Origin: Rapana venosa
Lineage: Eukaryota > Mollusca > Gastropoda > Neogastropoda > Muricidae
DNA length: 64,000 bases
Reading direction: 5' to 3'
Assembly (NCBI GenBank): GCA_028751875.1
Contig: CM054141.1
Location: 68,490,873 to 68,554,872, forward strand
Part shown: one piece after another, positions 55,650-64,000 of the stretch
How the letters are laid out: the number at the start of each line of letters is the position of its first letter
Position numbering within the stretch: the first letter of the stretch is position 1
The notes under the pieces: generated by a model
Database searches by the model: none
What the model was told of the DNA's origin: nothing
What the model saw: only the letters and a program-made list of their open reading frames with translations
Program-made: the position numbers and the translations under genes

Positions 55650-56077
55650 TGATTTTGCTGTTCATCAATGTTCTTTTCTTCTTTCTTTTTTTTTGGGGGG
55701 GGATATGTTCTTCTTGTTTTTAACATTTCTTCCCTTTTTCCGTCTTTCTTTCCTTTCTTTGTTTTGTTTGTTTTGTTATTTTTGTTTTGTTTGGGGTTTT
55801 GTTTGTGTGTTGCTGTTCGTGTTTTTTTGGTTTTTTGCCTTCTCATGGTGCGTTCATTAGTTGTTAGTTGGGTTTTGTTAATGTCTTCCTTTGTCTTTCT
55901 GTCCTATGTTACATCCCTCCTTATCTGTCTCTGCTGTCACTCCTACACCATAATTATTTTCTTAAAAATAAAATGTTATGTCAAAAACTGAAGGAGGTTG
56001 AACACCAGTCGCCCTCTTGATTTTGATTTTTGTTGCTGTTTCCCAAAAGCATTTGATTTTGCTACTGGAGAAAAATT

Positions 56078-56359
56078 ACACACACACTCACACACACAAA
56101 CACACACTCACACACGCACACTCTCACTCACACACACAAACACACACAAACACACACACACACTCACACACCACTCACACACATACACACACCACAACAC
56201 ACACCACACACACACACACACACACCACACACACACACACACACACAAACGCACACACATATTCTCACATACATTCACACACAGTCACATACACAATCAC
56301 ACACACACTCACACACAAACACACATACACACACACACACACCACACACTCACACACAA

Positions 56360-56425
<66 letters not shown>
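56078..56425 (+). repeat. (CA)n array
   Basis: About 350 bp of CA with CTCACA, CAAACA and CACCACAC variants. Confidence 0.95.
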
Positions 56426-56427
<2 letters not shown>

Positions 56428-56950
56428 CTGAAACTGTAGAAGGCAAACGTTAAGAAACGTTCATTTTTGGACATTTGAACGCTTTCCCTAACCAAAAACA
56501 TCTGGAAGTGTGATGTTGCAAAAGGACTCCGCTCAAACTGACGGCGTGTATAAGAAATTAAGTGCAGCTTTATCCTATGTCTGTCAAGTTACACTTTAAA
56601 ACAAATCTATTAAAACAACGCACACACAAGAAGCATCTTTTTCTCTTCTTTCACATCGGTATTTTTTTTCCTTTAAAAAATACATATAGTTGTAAGAAAG
56701 TTTGCCGTTAAAGGGCACAACTCCTTGATTGAAAATGCCACACAGGAAAAATACCCGAGGGTTCAAGTGATGGATATTAATTTTTGGTGGTTGTTTTATA
56801 CAAGAAACCTTTCACAACGCCGACTTTCTTTGTCTTGGGTAACCTGGTTAAGCAGTCTACCCCTTTCCCGGTCAGTTTTGTTCAACAAAAACAAAAGCAG
56901 AACAGAACAAAATATAAAGAAAATCTCTGCTATAGCAAAACAATTATTGC

Positions 56951-56953
56951 CCC

Positions 56954-56988
<35 letters not shown>

Positions 56989-56992
56989 CCTC
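56951..56992 (+). repeat. C run plus (CT)n
   Basis: 14-base C run then CT to 56989. Confidence 0.95.
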
Positions 56993-57000
56993 GGTGATTT

Positions 57001-57140
57001 TTATGTCTTCTTCTTTCTTTGTTTCGTTGTTTGGAATTCTTTTCAAAATCTTTGATAGGAAATGAAGCCCACACTTAAAGGGTCGTTTCAGAGTTAATGA
57101 ATTACGATTTATGTTGATTTTTTTCTTCCTTTATATGTCT
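57001..57140. other. No recognisable feature
   Basis: T-rich unique sequence. Confidence 0.3.
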
Positions 57141-57146
57141 CCAGTG

Positions 57147-57430
57147 TTGTGTTTGTTCTGTCTGTCTGTCTTCATAGTTGTGTTGTTCTGTCTGTCTGTC
57201 TTCATTGTTGTGTTGTTCTGTCTGTCTTCATTGTTGTGTTGTTCTGTCTGTCTGTCTTCATTGTGTGTGTTCTGTCTGTCTGTCTTCATTGTTGTGTTGT
57301 TCTGTCTGTCTGTCTTCATTGCTGTGTTGTTCTGTCTGTCTGTCTTCATTGTTGTGTTGTTCTGTCTGTCTGTCTTCATTGTTGTGTTGTTCTGTCTGTC
57401 TTCATAGTTGTGTTGTTCTGTCTGCCTTGT
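57147..57430 (+). repeat. 30-bp minisatellite, about ten copies
   Basis: Units of TTGTGTTGTTCTGTCTGTCT plus GTCTTCATTG, most 30 bp; two or three lack one TCTG (26 bp) and one has TGTGTGTTC. Contains nested TCTG tetramers. Confidence 0.95.
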
Positions 57431-57540
57431 TTCATTCTGATTTTTTGTTGCTTTATTCTTGTCAGTCTTCAATTTTAACTGCCATCGTGTGGAATTTGTG
57501 TTTCGTTTTAGTGTTTTTTATTTTTATTTTTGTTGATCAG

Positions 57541-57562
57541 TTGTTGCTTTTGTTATTGCTGT

Positions 57563-57600
<38 letters not shown>

Positions 57601-57672
57601 TTGTTGTTGCCGCTGTTGCTGTTGTTGTTGTTGTTGCTGATGCTGCTGTTGTTGCTGTTGTTGTTGTTGTTT
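57541..57672 (+). repeat. (TTG/CTG)n trinucleotide array
   Basis: About 130 bp of GTTGCTGCTG-type triplets, i.e. mixed CAG/CAA on the other strand. Confidence 0.95.
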
Positions 57673-57869
57673 TCTTTCCTCAGCTAGAACTCCGAGGTTG
57701 ACCAATGGTAGGCTTCTTACGGATGCAACTGTTTTTGCCTGTCATGAACACAGCCGTATTCCAGTTTGGCGATCGTGTCTCAGCACAACACCCCAGTGCA
57801 TACTGTTTTATAATACATTGTTGCCATCCAGTCTTACCTACATACACTCCCAGAGAGAAAAACGAATTC
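57673..57869. other. No recognisable feature
   Basis: Unique sequence left of SINE-A. Confidence 0.3.
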
Positions 57870-58388
57870 CAACGTGTGCGCAAGATGTCCAGTATGCGTT
57901 CGCACACAGCGTCTCGATTTATAGTCTCATCCTCAGGACTTTCGAGGCAGTATGGTCAGTAAGGTAAAAGAGGTCAAGGTGTCCCATAACCTATGTGGTC
58001 ATAGGGGAGTGAGGCATCAGAGACCTCAGCTTCTCTATGGGCCAGCATATTGAGGGCGGCGCCCGTCTCCTCTTTCTCGCTGCTTTACCTTCCCTGACCC
58101 TAAAGAGGGCAGGTACCCATTTACAGCTGGGTGAACTGGGTGACTGTATAGTACTGAAGCCAAGGCGCGCAAACGGTCACCCATCCAAGTGGTAACCACG
58201 CTCGATGCTGCTTAACCTTAGCCGGGGAAAGCGAGTGCTCTGACCACTGAGCTAAAGTCAGTACTGGTGTTTACTCCAGTGGGAACAGTTCCTTTGAATG
58301 GGCGTTTTGGTGATGGTTTGAACCCTGGTTCCATACCAGTCTGTCAACTTACGAGCGCAACGCTCTAACCACTAGGCTATCCCGCCCC
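57870..58388 (-). mobile_element. SINE-A interrupted by a nested 5S/tRNA SINE
   Basis: Two SINE-A parts on the minus strand: 58257-58388 (head GGGGCGGGATAGCCTAGTGG, then TTAGAGCG, and body through GTAAACACCAGTACTG) and 57870-57961 (core CCTGAGGATGAGACTATAAA, then TCGAGACGCTGTGTGCGAACGC). The insert lies between two copies of GTCAGTA (57955-57961 and 58257-58263). Confidence 0.85.
57962..58256 (-). mobile_element. 5S/tRNA-head SINE, full-length nested copy
   Basis: On the minus strand it begins TTTAGCTCAGTGGTCAGAGC, a tRNA D-arm with A box. After a short spacer comes a block like the 3' half of 5S rRNA: AAGCAGCATCGAG...ACCACTTGGATGGGTGACCG (58165-58218 on the plus strand), which in true 5S genes holds the internal control region. 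The body has GTTCACCCAGCTGTAAATGG and GGGTCAGGGAAGGTAAAGC and ends GGTTATGGGACACCTTGACC, then TCTTTTACC. About 295 bp, flanked by 7-bp GTCAGTA repeats. tRNA and 5S similarity are seen in the sequence; a fused pol III promoter is inference. Confidence 0.8.
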
Positions 58389-58510
58389 GGGTTTTTTTTT
58401 TCTTCTGTTCTTTCTATTTTAGAACATTTTAATTTTCTTTCATCTGTCCTTTCTTCCTTCTTGACTGCGAGTTTCTTTGTCAAAAATTTTGTTCCTGTCC
58501 TTTTCTTGTG

Positions 58511-58912
58511 GATCGGTGGTCTAGAGGTAACGCGCCTGCTTAAACAAGTGAAAAGTCCGGGTAGGAAGTGTGCGGTGGTTCGAATCCCCTTTGGGCCCGA
58601 AACTTTCCCCCCATCCATTAGACATGAATGGTGGTTTGGGTGCTAGTCTTTCGTATGAGACGATAAACTTAGATCCCGTGTGTTACACATAATTATTTAG
58701 CGCACGTAAAAGAACCCACGGCAACAAGAGAGTTGTCCCTGGCAAAATTCTGTAGAAAAAGTCACTCAGATAGGGAAACAAAATACAGTTGCAGGCAGGA
58801 GAAAGAAAAAAAATAATGGGTGGCGCTGCTCTTGTGGCGACCCGATCTCCCCAGGGGGAGAGCAGCCCGATTTTCATGCAGAGAAATCTGCCGTGACTTA
58901 AAGTTAAATAAA
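58511..58912 (+). mobile_element. SINE-B, full-length copy
   Basis: Head GATCGGTGGTCTAGAGGTAA, then CGCGCCTG, B box GGTTCGAATCC at 58577-58587, core CGTATGAGACGATAAACTTA, then GATCCCGTGTG, tail GCGCACGTAAAAGAACCCAC...CTGTAGAAAAAGTCAC...GGCGCTGCTCTTGTGGCGAC...GAGAAATCTGCCGTGAC, and an A-rich TTAAATAAAAAAAATAAAAT end. The best complete copy outside the duplication. Confidence 0.9.
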
Positions 58913-59097
58913 AAAAATAAAATAAATACGTAAATAAATAATGTTTGGTTTATTGGGTTGTTTATGCAATTACATGAAGATGTGCATTCCTGCTGGGGTT
59001 TGTATTTGCTGCCATGCTATCATCAGACTTGAGACTATGTAATAACGGCAGTTGACTCTGCCCAAATACTGTTTGTTTTGTGGCATCACCTTCTCAC
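58913..59097. other. No recognisable feature
   Basis: Unique sequence. Confidence 0.3.
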
Positions 59098-59718
<621 letters not shown>

Positions 59719-59737
59719 ACTAGACAAACACACACAC

Positions 59738-59896
59738 AGAGTTAAAACCTGTGCCGCTTTTCGGAAGAGTAGGCCATTGTGTGCCGGTGGGAACGGATGA
59801 CAAAATTGACAAAACTGCATACACACGGGGACTGGATGAAAAAAGCACATGCGTGCTTATTCCATTATCCTCGAAATAAAAGAATTTTTTTTAAAA
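59738..59896 (+). mobile_element. SINE-A 3' half
   Basis: GTTAAAACCTGTGCCGCTTT, CGGAAGAGTAGGCCATTGTG, TGCCGGTGGGAACGGATGAC, GGGGACTGGATG and TGCTTATTCCATTATCCTCG, then AAATAAAAG. Head and core absent. Confidence 0.85.
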
Positions 59897-60589
59897 TAAT
59901 AATAAACACACACACCTCATGCCAAATAATGTCATGTAGAGTTGCAACAAACATGCAAGCTAGAATAATAAAACTAACAACCTTAAAGAATAAACATAAT
60001 AAAAGTACACTGTGATGAGCAGACAACATTTGCATGTATTTTTTGTTGTTGTTTTTCAGAAGATATTTCCGAGCGTGGATGTTTTTAAACACCTTTGCAC
60101 GTAATGCTGTTTAGATCAGTGAGAATATTATTCTACACATAACCACCAGCATGCAAAACACACAGACAAACAAACAAAGAAACACACGTGACTTGTAAAG
60201 GTTATTTCTGAGACTTGAAAATGTCAGCAAATGATTGAACATATACTTTTTTTATGTTGAAGATATGTATGATATGTGCAGGAGCATTCCCGTTTATAAC
60301 ATTCGGCATGCGCACAGCCTTGCTTTTGGAAAGAAAAAAAAAAGAAAAAAGCCTATTGCAAAAAGTCGGAATGTTTTTTGCTTTGTTTGGGTTTTTTTTT
60401 TGTTTGTTGTTGTTGTTTTTGTTTTATCTGTAATCAGTAACAGTTTAGCAAATTGTCTTTAACAAAAGCAGATTCATGGCTCGCTTATAAAAAATAAAAT
60501 AAAAAACAACAACAGTGAATACATTTCAAATCTATTTTCACTACAACTGTTCCGGTTTTTTTTTGGTTTTTTTTTTTAATTCTTTTTTT
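59897..60589. other. No recognisable feature
   Basis: AT-rich with T and A runs. No gene supported. Confidence 0.35.
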
Positions 60590-60706
60590 TCCGGGATAAT
60601 GGAATAAGACCTTATGTGCTTTTACTTTTACATCCAGTCCCCGTGTGCATGAAGTTTTGTAAAATCTGTCATCCATTACCACCGACACACACGGAGTTGA
60701 TGTGAC
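60590..60706 (-). mobile_element. SINE-A 3'-end fragment
   Basis: CCGGGATAATGGAATAAGAC, then CTTATGTGCTTTTAC and CATCCAGTCCCCGTGTGCAT read on the minus strand as the 3' half, reaching the CCACCGACACACACGG segment. Confidence 0.8.
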
Positions 60707-60916
60707 ATCAATGTTAGGCAACAAGACATGGCAAAAAAAAGGAGAGAAAAAGAGAAGAATCTACCAGATGGTTTATCGATAATGATCTCTTTTTTCAGTA
60801 ATTGAAGTAGCCGCTTGACCAAACCATTTACCAGTGATTTTACGCAGTCAGGTCAATGTGTTGTCAATAATAAAATCTAGAATTCACGATAGTCAGCTTC
60901 TTCAACTGACCCTGTA
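60707..60916. other. No recognisable feature
   Basis: Unique AT-rich sequence. Confidence 0.3.
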
Positions 60917-61179
60917 ATCTCTGGTCTAGAAATAACGCATCTGCCTAGAAAGCAAAAACAGTGCGGTTTCAATTCCCGTTTGATCCCAGACTTTTCCCCC
61001 ATGCACAAGGCCACGAGTGGTGGTCTGTTTGCTAGTCTTTTGGAAGAGACGATAAGCTGAGGTCCTGTGTGTAGCACGCATTCAGCGCACGTAAAAGAAC
61101 TTACGGCAGCAAGAGAGTTGTCCCTTGGCAAAGCTCTATAAAAGAAAACTCACTGTGACAGGGAAACCAATACAAATGA

Positions 61180-61181
<2 letters not shown>
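60917..61181 (+). mobile_element. SINE-B, 3'-truncated copy
   Basis: Head GGTCTAGAAATAACGCATCT, B-box-like GGTTTCAATTCCCG near 60964, core GAAGAGACGATAAGCTGAGG, then TCCTGTGTG, tail GCGCACGTAAAAGAACTTAC...CAGGGAAACCAATAC, then a (TA)n array replaces the rest. Confidence 0.85.
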
Positions 61182-61229
<48 letters not shown>

Positions 61230-61262
61230 AGAGCGAGAGAGAGAGACAAAGACAGAGAGAAA
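61182..61262 (+). repeat. (TA)n then GA/GACA
   Basis: About 44 bp of TA followed by GAGA/GACAAAGACAGAG. Confidence 0.95.
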
Positions 61263-61416
61263 TATTTCTTTCTTTCTTTCTTTCCATTCTTCTTTTCTCT
61301 CTTTGTTACTCTCTGTCTTTCATCTTTCTTGTTTTTCTCTTCATTTTTCTCTTCATTCATTTTGTTGTTGTTGGTAATTCTTCATTCATTTGTGCTTTTT
61401 GCCCCCTCCTATCGCC
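61263..61416 (+). repeat. TTTC-rich pyrimidine tract
   Basis: TTTC tetramers at 61267-61285, then T/C-rich sequence. Confidence 0.7.
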
Positions 61417-61436
61417 CCCCCCCCCCCTCCCCCCCC

Positions 61437-61467
<31 letters not shown>

Positions 61468-61476
61468 ACACACACC
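61417..61476 (+). repeat. C run (about 36 bp, one T) followed by (CA)n
   Basis: C run 61417-61453 with a T at 61428, then CA to 61475. Confidence 0.95.
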
Positions 61477-61980
61477 TCTTTCTCTGTAATCTTCCTTTTC
61501 TAAACTTCATTTCCTAGATCCTGTCTTCCTTTCTGTAGGTCTCTCTGACATGGTCGCACTTCTACTCATGCTGCCTGGAGGGAGGGCTGGCGTTTCCTGA
61601 CGTGTCATGCCAGGCATACCTGCCGTCTGCTGACGAGTGCTTGCCATGCCAACACGCCATTCTTCCTGCTGTACGCCATTGCCTTTGCTCTTTTACTGCG
61701 CAATTCTGTAACCGTATTAGCTCTGCTATGGGCCATGAACAGCAAATTGGTCACGCACCACCACTGCAAGAGAATGTGGCAGGATGGAGAAAAAAAACCC
61801 GATTCTGTGGGACTTCAAAAAGGAAAAGTTTCTTAGGACGGGTCTTTGTTGTTGTTGTTGTTTTTTTCAAGCAGAATTCTATTGATAGATGGTGCAAAAT
61901 AATAATTACGGATTTTTTTCTAGTTGTGGTCGGTTGAATAGACTTGATGACAATAGAAAAGCAGAGCTTTTCTCTGTTAA
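61477..61980. other. Unassigned sequence
   Basis: The open frame of 111 codons at 61602-61937 is cysteine-rich at its start but matches nothing I know. Confidence 0.35.
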
Positions 61981-62224
61981 AGATTGCCTTCAGCCATGAC
62001 AAGCTCTTAACCTAACAACCTGCACTCTCCTTTAATGGAGAAAAAAATTCCCCTGAAGTCGGAGTATGGTTGCCTATATGGCGAGGTACTTTAAAAGAAT
62101 CATACACGCGAACTTCTCATTCAGTAGTGTGCAGTTTCAATCTCACAGTGATTCCCAGGTGGGATGAGTGAGTCAGAGTGCACATTCTGGGTGACCCCCA
62201 GAGTGTTAAGCTGGGGAATGCACA
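61981..62224 (+). repeat. Dispersed repeat R1, copy 2
   Basis: Collinear with 51343-51590 (TTCAGCCATGACAAGCTCTT, GGCGAGGTACTTTAAAAGAA, TCACAGTGATTCCCAGGTGG, GGTGACCCCCAGAGTG). Confidence 0.8.
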
Positions 62225-62275
62225 GCAGCAACAACAACAATAACAACAACAACAACAATAACAACAACAACAACA
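62225..62275 (+). repeat. (CAA)n / CAG tail of R1
   Basis: CAGCAG then CAA and ATAACA triplets, directly at the R1 3' end. Confidence 0.95.
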
Positions 62276-62291
62276 TGTTCTTTTGTTGTCC

Positions 62292-62293
62292 AT

Positions 62294-62384
<91 letters not shown>
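62292..62384 (+). repeat. (CT)n array
   Basis: About 90 bp of CT. Confidence 0.97.
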
Positions 62385-62765
62385 CTTCATGTTTGTTTTC
62401 CTTCTCTTTCTGTGCGTACTCTGTCTTTTTTTCATCTTGTTTTATTATTATTTTGTAACCCCACCCCACCTCATTCTTCTTTCTTTTTGTCTCCTTTTGT
62501 CTTGTTTTTCTTTCTGTCCTTGTTCCCTTATTTCACTCTTTCTGTCTGTCTTCCTTCATTCTTCCTTTCGTTCTTTCGTTCCTTCCTTCTTTACTTCACC
62601 TCGATTCTAATTCCTGCTTTCCTTCCTTGCTATCCTTATTCCTTCGTCCCGTCTGTTTTTCCTTCTTCCACTCTTTTTTCATTCTTCCCTTTTCTTCTTC
62701 TTTCCTTTTTAACTCTCTTTTATTTCTTCCAAACTTTTTTCCACCGATTTTTCCTCTGACTAAGC
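62385..62765 (+). repeat. TTCC/TTTC-rich pyrimidine tract
   Basis: About 380 bp of degenerate T/C sequence with CTTCCTTC runs. No coding meaning. Confidence 0.7.
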
Positions 62766-63792
62766 TTCTACTCCCCCAACGATTCATATGTACCTCTTAT
62801 CTTCTTGGTCGTCCATCGATCCGATGATGACTGTCCTCATGTGTTGAGTCTTTGTCTTATGTGGGCACGGAGATGGCTGGTTAAGCCAATCCGTGATAGG
62901 CAGACGCGGGTGCAGTGGGGGCAAGGAAACTGTCCGGGGGGTTCAGGGTTGGTGGTTGACGCCTTTCTCCTAGCTCGTGCTGCAGTCACATCATCTCGCC
63001 TCTTCTCCTCGAAGTTGTCATGCGCCCGGATGGTTAGGGCGCGCCAGCCTGGTCTGTCCATAGCATACAGCTCCAGCTGTTTGGGAGGGATGTCAGCGTG
63101 TTTGATGTTGGACTTCACGCAGTCCTTGAATCTTTTGCGTGGTCTGCCCTGGTTCCGCTTTCCCAAGGTCAGTTCGCCATACATGAGCTGCTTAGGCAGC
63201 CTTTGGTCGTCCATCCGGATCACGTGACCAACCCATCGAAGCTGGGCTTTCAGTATCATGGCCTCGATGCTGGTCATCCCAGCTCTGTCCAGGACCTCGA
63301 GGTTTGTGATCCGGTCTTGCCAGTGGATGTTCATAATTGACCGCAGGCTTCTCATGTGGAACTTCTCCAGCTGCTTCCAGTGTCTTTTTACACCGTCCAT
63401 GTCTCGCATCCATAGAGTAGGCTGGTGAGGACGACGGCTCTGTACACCTTGAGCTTTGTGGAAAGCTGGATGTTGTGCTGGTTCAAGACACGAGCTCGGA
63501 GGCGACCAAGAGCTTGACTGGCCTTGCAGATCCTAGCGTTGATCTCTTTATCCAGGGTGTTATCATTGCTGATGGTACTGCCGAGGTACCTGAAATCATC
63601 CACTATCTTTAGCTGGGTGCCCTCAATGGAGATAGAGGGGGGAGGGGCGGCTGAAGCAGGCACTGGCTGAAATAGTACCTCTGTCTTGCCGAGGCTGATA
63701 GTGAGCCCAAAAAGGCGAGAGGCTTCTGCGAACATATCTGTGATGAGCTGTAGGTCAGACTCTTTGTGTGCCATGAGAGCACAGTCATCAGC
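62766..63792 (-). pseudogene. LINE polyprotein, 3' third: reverse transcriptase end and C2H2 finger
   Basis: Minus strand. The first frame (63790 to about 63390) opens with FADDCALMAHKESDLQ, the catalytic YADD-type box of a non-LTR reverse transcriptase. It continues with GLTISLGKTEVLFQP, FRYLGSTISNDNTLDKEINA and VVLTSLLYGCETWTV. A one-base shift near 63400 leads to the second frame (to 62837) with HMRSLRSIMNIHWQDRITN, LRWVGHVIRMDDQRLPKQL, GKRNQGRPRKRFKDCVKSNI and a terminal FPCPHCTRVCLSRIGLTSHL finger. The 3' UTR includes GATCGATGGACGACCAAGAA. About 318 codons remain of a full polyprotein of about 900-1000. 5'-truncated at 63792, just before the usual residues ahead of FADD. Least decayed LINE in the window, but inactive. 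Confidence 0.85.
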
Positions 63793-64000
63793 AAAAATGT
63801 TGGAAAATGTACACAACACACACAAACACACTCACCTGACAGAATCAAAACCAGACTCTTATATTAGAATAGTATACGATTATTTGTATCAAAATAATAC
63901 ATACGATAAATGGATAAACACAGTGAAAAATATTCTGTACACAATTGGATTCAAACATGTCTGGAAGAACCAAAGCACTCTTAATGTTCATCGGTTGAGT
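63793..64000. other. Unassigned right edge
   Basis: A short CA patch at 63806-63834, then AT-rich sequence. No continuation of the LINE was found. Confidence 0.4.

Larger units (their letters stand above)
55650..57000 (+). repeat. Diverged duplicated segment, copy B
   Basis: Partner of 52510-53545. Same anchors: TACATCCCTCCTT (55911), GTTGAACACCAGTCG...CTCTTGATT (55997), TTGCTGTTTCCCAAA (56033), AAATACATATAGTTGTAAGA (56678), GTTCAAGTGATG (56761) and AGAAACCTTTCACAAC (56803). A (CA)n array at 56078-56425 lies between the anchors and accounts for the extra length. Confidence 0.75.

Noticed and set aside
58165..58218. 5S rRNA gene
   Set aside because: Only the 3' half of 5S is similar, it lies inside a repeated element, and the 5' half of 5S is replaced by a tRNA-like segment.
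61602..61937. Cysteine-rich 111-codon frame
   Set aside because: Composition turns into simple T/G repeats after 61840 and no family pattern is visible.

Overview
This window is eukaryotic and shows no convincing intact protein-coding gene. Three things point to a marine invertebrate, most likely a gastropod or other mollusc: about a quarter of the bases (my estimate by eye) are microsatellites or minisatellites; there are several tRNA- or 5S-related SINE families; and there are decayed non-LTR retrotransposon (LINE) ends and a PGBD3-like piggyBac relic. The mollusc placement is inference. Almost every long open frame is a translation of a simple repeat such as (TG)n, (CT)n, (GATA)n, (GGAT)n or (CATA)n.

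Layout. 1-6.1 kb: LINE 3' ends with trinucleotide tails, set among long (CT)n, (TG)n and (GA)n arrays. 6.3-8 kb: a piggyBac-like transposon relic with a TTAA terminus, an intron-like gap and broken PGBD3-type frames. 8-14 kb: purine-rich arrays, including about 0.9 kb of GATA/GACA, with small diverged dispersed repeats. 14-18 kb: two SINEs, a ten-copy 40-bp minisatellite, a 33-base G run and a (TTGGG)n tract. 19-24 kb: three copies of one diverged repeat (R4) and a 5S-related SINE. 24-27 kb: LINE and SINE fragments. 27.77-45.32 kb: an 8.77-kb unit in direct tandem duplication, differing mainly by one-base indels and array lengths; each copy holds SINEs, LINE scraps, a 38-bp minisatellite, a (GGAT)n array, a (CATA)n array and a possible terminal exon on the minus strand. 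45.3-52 kb: mostly unassigned sequence, a 41-bp-stem hairpin at 46.47 kb, and a (CCCTG)n tract. 52.5-57 kb: a diverged 1-kb duplicated segment. 57-64 kb: a 5S/tRNA SINE nested in another SINE, more SINEs, and a LINE reverse-transcriptase 3' part at the right end.

How it fits together: the window is a mobile-element graveyard. LINEs (an L2/CR1-like family; a family ending in RNase H; families ending in a C2H2 zinc finger) supply the enzymes. SINE-A and SINE-B carry different tRNA-like heads but share a central core. SINE-C shares its 3' end with the RNase H-type LINE, suggesting mobilisation by it. Many of these ends finish in trinucleotide runs, and the L2-like LINE also carries a (TG)n array about 113 bp inside its 3' end, so a good part of the microsatellite load is probably seeded by retrotransposition.
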